Assembly (NCBI RefSeq): GCF_015706575.1
Contig: NW_024037072.1
Coordinates: 4,965,001-5,029,000, forward strand
DNA length: 64,000 nt
Direction: 5' to 3'
DNA from: Patiria miniata
Lineage: Eukaryota; Echinodermata; Asteroidea; Valvatida; Asterinidae
Program-made: the position numbers and the translations under genes
Shown: positions 58,801 to 64,000 of the stretch, piece after piece
Layout of the letters: each line of letters begins with the position of its first letter
Numbering within the stretch: position 1 is the first letter of the stretch
Notes under the pieces: generated by a model
Seen by the model: only the letters and a program-made list of their open reading frames with translations
Told to the model about the DNA's origin: nothing
The model's database searches: none

Positions 58801-60316
58801 CACTGCTTGGTGCATTCGCTGATATTGTACAGTAAGTCTTTCATTTATTCCTTTTCTTTTCCAGTGGAAATCAGTGTTAGAGTGTCAGAGAGTTGTCTCA
58901 TCAGATTTACAGGGGTAGGCCTAGGATTTTCTGAAAAGTGTCGGAATTATTTGAAGGCAGTGGGGTGCCAATGGTTGAGGTGTTGGATTCACGACTTACC
59001 AAATTGATTGCAATATTGAAATATTTTGGATTATAGTAATATGTTGAAAAAAATGAACGTAGATTAAATACAAAGTGGATGGATTGCCAACAGATCCACC
59101 CCTCAAGTATGCTGTTGATATATAATTTGGGATTTCAAAAGAAATTCAGCTGTTATCCAACAATATTTTTACCGGAATTTTCTTTTTTTAAAACCAGCAC
59201 TTAATTGAAGAAAACAATGAATATTATAGGAACCTTGAGATGCAAACTGTTAAAATCAATGTTAGGCCCAAAAAAAAAATAAGTCAGTCTCTGGTCAGCA
59301 CGCGCGTCGATTTTAATCATGCCCGTCAACCTTTTTTTCCCCAAAATGTTCCGCGGTAGCTCCAACAGCGCCCTCTATTGCCGCACTTCCTCAATTTTTT
59401 TTTACTAAAGAGCACCAAGGAATGGGAAATTGCACCAAGGCAAATGATCGAGGGCACCGAGGCAAATTATGGAGGACACCAAAAAAATAGTACCCCACCT
59501 TGTCTGTACAATCCAAGCTTGGAAAAAAAAAAAAAAAAGCCGCGTCGCCGCATCAATTCTGGAACTTTGGCCTGAACAGAGACCGAGTATTTTTTTTTTT
59601 TTGGCCTTACAGTGAAGTAACAATTACAGTCAGGTGTGAATTACATTTTTCTTTTTAGATTTTTTAAAAGAACAAACGTTCAATGAAAATATCAAGCAAA
59701 CTTGATCAGAAATTATTGTAAAAAGATTAAAGTTTTCGCCATGCTCTTCAGCAAATTCATTTTTTCCTCTTAATCAATTTTCAACTTGTATGTCTTATGG
59801 ATAAAACCCCCCAAACCATTATTTTTTACTTTGTAAGGCATCTGCAACCCTCGGAATTTTATTTTTTTTTGTAATTTTGGGCACAAACAGATCCACCTTG
59901 CGAGCAGACTGGTTCCTGCTCCGTACATTTTCAATACTAATTGTGGGATAGGAACCAGCCTACTTCACGAAAACGGAATTATTGTCAGGTTGCAAGTAAT
60001 TATAAATTTGTAAAGTAATAGTTCAATAGCTAAACAACGGGTGATATCTCATTCAAAAGTGAATAACCATTTAAAAGGAGCAATTTTAAAAAGGAACATA
60101 ATTTTTTGGATGAAACTTAAAAAAAAAAAGCATGGGAATGCAGCTCGAAAAAATTCAATATCATTAGTCCTTGGATGTTTTGTGTAGGCTTTTACTGGTG
60201 ACTTTGTGACACTTCTATGTAGTAACTTACTTTAATTTGAATTTTCTCAACTATTTGATTTCAGTTCCTTAAAATCTTCTGGCCAACTTTGGTATGACGC
60301 CTACCACCATGCCTAA
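46671..60316 (+). CDS. FADS: Front-end fatty acyl desaturase (FADS1/FADS2-like), complete, 10 exons
   Basis: The joined exons encode 437 residues, close to the roughly 444 of vertebrate FADS proteins. By family, this is an ER membrane enzyme that takes electrons through its own cytochrome b5 domain and adds a double bond between an existing one and the carboxyl end of a polyunsaturated acyl-CoA. Seen: a cytochrome b5 domain (about residues 20-95) with HPGG at 51-54 and a second heme His at 74; histidine boxes HDLGH 173-177, HFQHH 210-214 and QIEHH 375-379, the Gln in box three being typical of front-end desaturases; hydrophobic stretches near 118-165 and 255-320. Exons: 46671-46871, 48319-48414, 49362-49559, 50584-50685, 52602-52788, 53607-53683, 56399-56496, 57419-57595, 58706-58831, 60265-60316. 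All introns are GT-AG and keep frame. The ATG sits in a good context (gacaccATGg). The C-terminal half reads more like FADS1 than FADS2; regioselectivity (delta-5, -6 or -8) cannot be fixed from sequence alone. Confidence 0.97.
47077..47737. mobile_element. Mariner-like non-autonomous element in desaturase intron 1
   Basis: 661 bp between TA (47075-47076) and TA (47738-47739); inverted ends CAGCGTGTGTCAATAAAA / mirror CAGCGTGTGTTAATAAAA, continuing to GCAGGATT (about 28 bp). TA targets and CAG ends fit Tc1/mariner. An open frame at 47421-47696 shows no transposase motif. Confidence 0.78.
48319..48414 (+). CDS. FADS: Desaturase exon 2: second heme ligand
   Basis: Codes residues 68-99 (DAFVAFHPD...SSEDAVK). 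His74 in AFHPD is the second cytochrome b5 heme ligand. The acceptor is cttctcag, the donor gtttgc; both introns are phase 0. Confidence 0.95.
49362..49559 (+). CDS. FADS: Desaturase exon 3: linker and first membrane segments
   Basis: Codes residues 100-165. It begins [20 protein letters not shown], which aligns with the linker of vertebrate FADS, and continues into a long hydrophobic stretch (about 118-165) expected to be the first membrane pass or hairpin. The donor is gttagc; phase 0. Confidence 0.95.
50021..50276. repeat. Tandem duplication, period 129, in desaturase intron 3
   Basis: ttcctcaaccc begins at 50021 and 50150. Each half contains ttgaccaatcaa and a gattggctgg or tattggctgg block, that is, CCAAT motifs in both directions, plus cacaatttctaaagtcaa. 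Confidence 0.82.
50584..50685 (+). CDS. FADS: Desaturase exon 4: histidine box 1
   Basis: Codes residues 166-199 ([18 protein letters not shown]...GGMK). HDLGH at 173-177 is the first di-iron histidine box. Vertebrate FADS has the same AQAGWLQHD block. Confidence 0.96.
50915..51210 (-). mobile_element. tRNA-headed SINE in desaturase intron 4
   Basis: On the minus strand: A-box tggcctagttgttagag, B-box gggtttgaatcc, then gtccttgggcaagccacttc and a tail block (tggcctgatgggcc). It is older than the SINE at 43379 judging by its changes. Confidence 0.78.
51769..52449. mobile_element. Mariner-like non-autonomous element in desaturase intron 4
   Basis: 681 bp between TA (51767-51768) and TA (52450-52451); inverted ends CAGGGTGAGTCAAAAAGAAA and mirror CAGGGCGAGTCAATAAGAAA. 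CAGGG(T)..CAAAA ends are typical of mariner. No catalytic DDE/D frame is visible. Confidence 0.8.
52602..52788 (+). CDS. FADS: Desaturase exon 5: histidine box 2
   Basis: Codes residues 200-261 plus one base of codon 262. [12 protein letters not shown] carries the second histidine box at 210-214. As I remember vertebrate FADS2, it has an extra intron within the matching stretch, before the YLPYN-type block; here the exon is undivided. Confidence 0.95.
52866..53271. mobile_element. CCCTAAC-type element in desaturase intron 5
   Basis: About 406 bp from CCCTAACC to ATAGGG, with TTAA at 53272-53275 and a diverged TTTA at 52862-52865. It has the AATCCTCCAAAATCC subterminal units and the block (a)ttatgcatggctta related to the copies at 43.7-45.1 kb. 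Confidence 0.72.
53607..53683 (+). CDS. FADS: Desaturase exon 6: membrane segment
   Basis: Completes Ile262 and codes 263-287 ([20 protein letters not shown] then KGIWT). The IGPPLL-PVYF block matches FADS. The acceptor is tatgcag, the donor gtgagt. The following intron (2.7 kb) is the most repeat-laden of the gene. Confidence 0.94.
53721..53879. mobile_element. Foldback element in desaturase intron 6
   Basis: 159 bp with inverted ends AATGAATGGGAGGTTTG followed by gcgg/tgg-ta. No clear target duplication. It lies 24 bases before the TTAA of the family 1 copy E. Confidence 0.65.
53907..54787 (+). mobile_element. TTAA-flanked MITE, family 1, copy E, carrying a nested element
   Basis: 881 bp between TTAA at 53903-53906 and 54788-54791; about 524 bp once the nested insert (54368-54721 plus TTA) is left out. 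The central perfect palindrome at 54065-54098 has a different sequence from that in copy C. It lies in desaturase intron 6. Confidence 0.9.
54368..54721. mobile_element. Tourist/PIF-Harbinger-like MITE nested in copy E
   Basis: 354 bp starting GGTCAAAAAAAAAAAG and ending as the mirror of GGCCAAAAAAAAAAAG; the inverted ends continue through TCTCCGGTTTCTGGTATG, about 35 bp. It is flanked by TTA (54365-54367 and 54722-54724), and copy B shows the empty site with a single TTA. A 3-bp TTA/TAA duplication with GGCC ends is the Harbinger/Tourist signature. Confidence 0.88.
54888..55093. mobile_element. Short CCCTAAC-type element in desaturase intron 6
   Basis: 206 bp, CCCTAACTCC to GTTAGGA, followed by TTAA at 55094-55097; the left flank reads ATTA. 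Its subterminal units (ATTCCAACA..) differ from those of the other copies. Confidence 0.5.
56399..56496 (+). CDS. FADS: Desaturase exon 7: membrane segment
   Basis: Codes residues 288-319 ([17 protein letters not shown]...) and two bases of Arg320. It is strongly hydrophobic, as expected of the last membrane pair. DLAW opens the matching vertebrate exon. The acceptor is tccttag after a T tract, the donor gtaagt, phase 2. Confidence 0.94.
57419..57595 (+). CDS. FADS: Desaturase exon 8: substrate region and most of histidine box 3
   Basis: Completes Arg320 and codes 321-378 plus two bases of His379. [20 protein letters not shown] and QLQATCNV are nearly the FADS1 wording; FADS2 has NHIVME and QLTATCNV. 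The exon ends inside QIEHH. From memory, vertebrates have an intron within the matching stretch that is absent here. Confidence 0.95.
58706..58831 (+). CDS. FADS: Desaturase exon 9: end of box 3 and C-terminal domain
   Basis: Completes His379 of QIEHH, then codes [20 protein letters not shown] and on to residue 420, plus two bases of His421. LFPTMPRHN is the conserved block after the third histidine box. The acceptor is gttacag, the donor gtaagt. Confidence 0.95.
59265..59606. mobile_element. Tourist/PIF-Harbinger-like MITE in desaturase intron 9
   Basis: 342 bp, TTA at 59262-59264 and 59607-59609. Sister of 40318-40680, sharing most of its interior. The long A and T runs at the ends and the internal A tract are probably unstable. 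Confidence 0.87.
60265..60316 (+). CDS. FADS: Desaturase exon 10: C-terminus and stop
   Basis: Completes His421 and codes [16 protein letters not shown], then TAA at 60314-60316. This matches the FADS1 ending SLKESGQLWLDAY almost residue for residue. The acceptor is tgatttcag. Confidence 0.94.
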
Positions 60317-60490
60317 ACATGCCCTCCGAAAGGTAGCTAACACCTATTTTCTATGTAAGCAGTGCCTTGTAAACAAGCAAAGTGCCCTTTAACACGGTCG
60401 TAAATTACTTGAATTCACTTCAAATTTTTTGAGAGGTGATTTTGACAGTGTGATTGGGGGTAAAGTCGAATAGTTTAACGTACAGTCTAA

Positions 60491-60566
60491 GGCTGCATCC
60501 GAATCAGTTGTCTAGAGCTGACAATAGACGTAGCCGTAGCTCTGGAAGCCCGTTTCGGACACGGCC
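60491..60566. mobile_element. Very short foldback element, TAA-flanked
   Basis: 76 bp between TAA at 60488-60490 and 60567-60569. The ends GGCTGCATCCGAA and the mirror GGCCGTGTCCGAA are inverted. The end motif gccgtgtccgaa also starts the foldback at 62094. Harbinger-like by its target site, but too short to be sure. Confidence 0.6.
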
Positions 60567-60669
60567 TAAGTCAGGGGTCATTTAAGGTCATTGAGATCAT
60601 TGCCAATAGAGGGCGCTGATTATTGATTGAGTAAGTAAGTTACTACAGATACCAATCATACATACCTGA

Positions 60670-60701
60670 CACCCCCCCCCAAAAAAAGGGGGGGGGGGGT
60701 A
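60670..60701. repeat. C-run / A-run / G-run hairpin
   Basis: About 9-10 C, then 7-8 A, then 11-12 G. The C and G runs can pair with the A run as loop. Exact run lengths may be unreliable. Confidence 0.8.
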
Positions 60702-61944
60702 TTAAAAAACTCCAAGGTGTTTAAAACTTACATTCAGATAAACTTGATTTTATCCTCTCATATATATCACGTGCTATTCATTTTTTTTTTTTTAAGATAT
60801 CACCCTTAAACTAGCCTATCACAATGTTGGTCCATCCACTCTGTTGCAAAACAGAGCTACGTTTTGTCTAGTTCATCCAAAATATATATATTTAAAACAA
60901 AAGCTCAAAGCCTGGTTCAGAGATTGGACCTTTCATTGGTACAAACCCTCAAGTATGAGGGCCTCAAATCTCTCTAAAATTTGAGGCCTATTTACTGGCA
61001 TGCAACCTGAATCGGCCTGTACACTCTGCTGCTGTTTGGGGATTTTTTTTTCTCCAGTTGGGCTTATTTATCAGCCAAAAACACTTCAAAGGTAACAATG
61101 AGGTAATGAAGCTGAATATTATTGATCGTATTTACTGTTATTTGAAATTGGAACTTTCTTAAAAGATACATGCCATACATTCCCATATATTTTTTTGCTA
61201 TGCACCTAGTTATCCGAATGCTAATGTATTTGGCACAGTTGTTAACAGAAACTTGTTGGACTTTCAAACAATCACTGAAGTAATAAATATTCTAGGGCTT
61301 GATTTGCAGGAAATGTAAAGTTGATTTGGGCTGCAAGTTCCATTGGAGAATTTTTGGGGGGTAAGGTTTGGAAGATGTACGAAGTACTTAAGAATTTCAT
61401 GTTCAATTATCTTGCATTTGTTTGGTAGTCCAGTAAACTAAGGAATTTACTTTAAACAGGCAACAAATCTTTAAAAGATGAATTATGAAAAAGTATGCAT
61501 TTTATTTTTAGTCTTTCACGTTTTTGTTGTGAAGTGATTGTCTTATTGTAATAATGTAACTGAAATCCACCCTTTGAAATCTACATACATTCCACTTGGA
61601 GTAGACTTTTCGAACAGCTTTTTTGCAATTTGTGTTTGTGTTTGTTATGAAATAGATATCTTTTGTGTGAAAATTGTTTTTATAGTTTTATATCAATGAA
61701 ATCCATATCTAATTTAGTGATTTCTCAGAATTGTCAAAGAAATGTTTTATACTTTATGAGTAATTTTGGGTCAAAGAGTTCTTTTTATAACAAAAATATC
61801 TTTTACTTAATGATTTAGAATTATATTCATTGTGGGTCTTTCAGAAGTCAACCAAAGAGATTTCTTTATCTTGCCTTAGTAGTGTACAGTTTCATGGTAA
61901 CGTTGGACCAATACACACGTGGCTTTCAAGGAACACATTTCTTT

Positions 61945-62068
61945 CACTGATCTCTATATACATGTAAACACTGGATAGCAGATAAAGAGCCGCACAATGA
62001 ATGAATTTGACGCCATATTGGTGAGACCATATTGGTGAGACTATCCAGTCTTTATATAGAGATCAGTG
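61945..62068. mobile_element. hAT-like foldback MITE in the likely desaturase 3' UTR
   Basis: 124 bp with inverted ends CACTGATCTCTATATA, flanked by a perfect 8-bp duplication ATTTCTTT (61937-61944, 62069-62076). CA...TG ends and 8 bp fit hAT. The interior holds a tandem doublet of catattggtgagac. Confidence 0.83.
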
Positions 62069-62093
62069 ATTTCTTTCAGTACCTGTTGCTGTT

Positions 62094-62208
62094 AAGCCGT
62101 GTCCGAATTACTGGGCTAAGACTTGAAATTACACACGAGTCTATGGGAAGTGGCTCCCATAGACTCGTGTGTAATTTCAAGCCGTAGCCAAGTAATTGAA
62201 CAGGGCTT
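62094..62208. mobile_element. Long-stem foldback element
   Basis: Arms of about 54 bp; the inner 27 bp (62122-62148 and 62155-62181) pair perfectly around the six-base loop AGTGGC, while the outer part is imperfect. The outer end motif gccgtgtccgaa recurs in the element at 60491-60566. Target duplication unclear. Confidence 0.7.
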
Positions 62209-62220
62209 TTTAGGATCTAT

Positions 62221-62475
62221 CAGGGCCCAATTTCTTGGCTCTGCTTACAGTTAGCGAAAAATCCTTGCTTACTGTAGCAGAAAATTCTGTGCTAACGGTA
62301 AGCGTATTTCACGCGTTAGCGAGGAATTTTGGCTTATGCACATGCGTACATCCCGTAACTAAGGATTCTGTCCTTACAGGGTTAGCACATAATTTTTCTG
62401 CTAGCGCGGTTAGCTCAAAATTGTGATCGTAAGCACGGAACTCTGTGGTTAGCAGAGCCAAGAAATCGGGCCCTG
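62221..62475. mobile_element. hAT-like MITE with CAGGGCCC ends
   Basis: 255 bp, ends CAGGGCCCAATTTCTTGG and mirror CAGGGCCCGATTTCTTGG, then tctgctta/tctgctaa. CAGGG ends suggest hAT, but the flanks (GGATCTAT, ATGAGATG) do not form a duplication, so the borders may be wrong or rearranged. Confidence 0.65.
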
Positions 62476-62504
62476 ATGAGATGGAGTTGCTTACCAGAAA
62501 GAAA

Positions 62505-62671
62505 AAAAAGCTTAGCAAGTTTATGTTTATGCAAGGATATGATGAGGACCAGTCACAATCAATGTACATTGCATGGTATTTTGGCTGGTGACCTATTTTT
62601 TTAAGCAGATAATTTACTTCACTGCTTACCAGTTTTTTGTGCTTAGCAGCGCCCTGAAGTTGGCCCAAGCT
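62505..62671 (-). repeat. Dispersed repeat related to 20008-20200
   Basis: The reverse complement shares ggtcaccagccaaaat, tgtgactggtcc and gcttagca-type units with 20008-20200. The family is unknown; it may be part of a larger hAT-like element with the adjoining 62221-62475. Confidence 0.55.
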
Positions 62672-63105
62672 TTTCTGTCCCTACCTTTCTTGTTTTTCTT
62701 CAAAACTTAATAAGTGTCAATACTGTTGCCAATCAGGCTCCTTTGGGAGTCACATTCCAAGTATTTTTTTTTTGTCCAGAACAATTTTATGTCAGTTAGT
62801 TGGTATTATTATTTACTCAGAGGAAGTTTATTTGATCAAGTTCATTGTGTGAATTTGTTCACTACCACTGATTGTTGCATTTGATTTGTTGCAGTGCATT
62901 GCTTAGGCACATTACATAATGTAGTTAGTATTGTTAAAAAAGAAAAGAAAAAGGGAACTCCGTGATTTGCATCGAAATATGGCAGATAAATAATATAGCA
63001 GCTGATTTGGTTTTACGTTTTTGTAATCAGAAAATAATGCTGTGCCTTGTACTGTTGTGCATTACTATGAAATACATGGCCTTTAATAAATGATGTGTAT
63101 ATTTT

Positions 63106-64000
63106 ATATGAGAAGTTGAAAACTGTAACACTTCAGGTTTGATATTATAATAGATCGCTAATTAAGTTTAAGTGGAAATAATATTCTTGTCCATTTACTT
63201 TGTTAGAGTTCTAAGTATCAGCTAAACGGTATGCAACTTTTATACAGAATTAAAAATTAAGAAAAACGCAACATGGAAATCATATGCAATGGACAGAATA
63301 CAGCTTATAGACGAAGGGAAAATAGGAAAACCTTCGCTATATATATGCATTTGTTTAGTCGCCAAATGAATGTTTTAATGCAGCACCAAAGCGGATTTGT
63401 TACGTTTAATTTTCTGTAGTTCCATAATGCTATAAATAATGTTATCTTTGCAGTGATAAAAAAATTGATTAAATTGTGAAAGGATTCATCGAAATTACTG
63501 GTTTTATTGTGTACATTTTGTCATCATGCCTTTTAGAAGTTCCGGGTCTTATTTGCATTTCAGCAAGAGTGATTATTTTATGATAAATGGTTATCCCGCC
63601 CCATTTGCTGCTATTATGTTTATCAATGAAAATACATGCTATTGCTAAGCTATTTAAAAAAAAAAAGACGCCAGCTGATCAGCTGTATTGCTCGCGTGAG
63701 GAGGCGGAAGCGCGCACTAGACGCGCCTCAAGTCGGTAAACGTTCGTGTTTTTGTGTCCGTCGCCACTGACATTGCCGCAAATATTTAAACGAGAACGGG
63801 GCGAGCTGGGAGTAGGGAAGAGGGTCTTAAACCCAGCACTCAAACAAAACCTGACGTAATAGATATGATGAGGGAGATAAGAAGCATAAATCATTAAGGG
63901 GGTTAGAACAAGTCGAACACGTTCCAACCTCACAAATATATTAAATCCTTCAACTTTATGTGATTTTCAGCGATCTCCTTTGTTTGTTTGCGTGGATAAA
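63106..64000. other. Right end: no gene seen
   Basis: AT-rich to about 63660, then a stretch richer in CpG (63670-63800, with gcgtgaggaggcggaagcgc) that could be a promoter or first exon of the next gene. The 84-codon minus frame at 63679-63933 has no known domain. Confidence 0.4.

Larger units (their letters stand above)
60317..63105 (+). other. Likely desaturase 3' UTR or downstream region
   Basis: No coding signal. AATAAA occurs at 61282-61287 and at 63085-63090; the second is followed by a T/G-rich stretch (gatgtgtatattttat) that suits a cleavage site. If the second is used, the 3' UTR is about 2.8 kb and carries the inverted-repeat elements listed at 60491, 61945, 62094 and 62221. Confidence 0.4.

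Noticed and set aside
63679-63933. First exon of a downstream gene
   Set aside because: CpG-richer, but no convincing start, donor or domain; only noted as a possible promoter.

Overview
The window looks like genomic DNA of a marine invertebrate, most likely a deuterostome (echinoderm, hemichordate or cephalochordate; I lean to echinoderm but cannot prove it). The reasons are an AT-rich intron-bearing genome, frequent TACATGTA and TACCGGTA palindromes, tRNA-headed SINEs, many short inverted-repeat DNA elements, and a single desaturase gene that resembles vertebrate FADS1 and FADS2 but was probably not yet split into the two. No bacterial-style operon, CRISPR array, rRNA or intact transposase/reverse transcriptase gene is visible.

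Two protein-coding genes can be supported. (1) On the plus strand, 46671-60316 is a complete ten-exon front-end fatty acyl desaturase of 437 residues: cytochrome b5 domain with HPGG, then HDLGH, HFQHH and QIEHH histidine boxes. All nine introns have GT-AG ends and compatible phases. Its 5' UTR probably begins at an acceptor at 46616, and its 3' UTR may run to a poly(A) signal at 63085. (2) On the minus strand, 32524-33319 holds the first two coding exons of a UBE2E-type ubiquitin-conjugating enzyme: an Ala/Gln/Ser-rich tail, then the start of the UBC fold (RIQKEL...LDPPPNC). The catalytic part was not found in 1-32523, so the gene must have a very long intron or continue beyond the left edge. 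The two genes are divergently oriented, about 13 kb apart.

The rest is mostly repeats. I count about twelve elements with TTAA target sites (three related families, one with telomere-like CCCTAAC ends), five Tourist/PIF-Harbinger-like MITEs plus one tiny relative with TTA/TAA target duplications, several hAT-like foldbacks with 8-bp duplications, two mariner-like elements with TA ends inside desaturase introns, and SINEs including one split by a LINE tail. One Harbinger-like copy sits inside a TTAA element, and a sister copy gives the exact empty site.

Region by region: 1-32.5 kb, repeats and unassigned AT-rich DNA, possibly intron of the E2 gene; 32.5-33.4 kb, E2 exons; 33.4-46.6 kb, intergenic with possible 5' exons, MITEs, poly-G/C tracts and a SINE; 46.6-60.3 kb, desaturase; 60.3-63.1 kb, its likely 3' UTR with three stacked inverted repeats; 63.1-64 kb, a GC-richer stretch that might be the next promoter.
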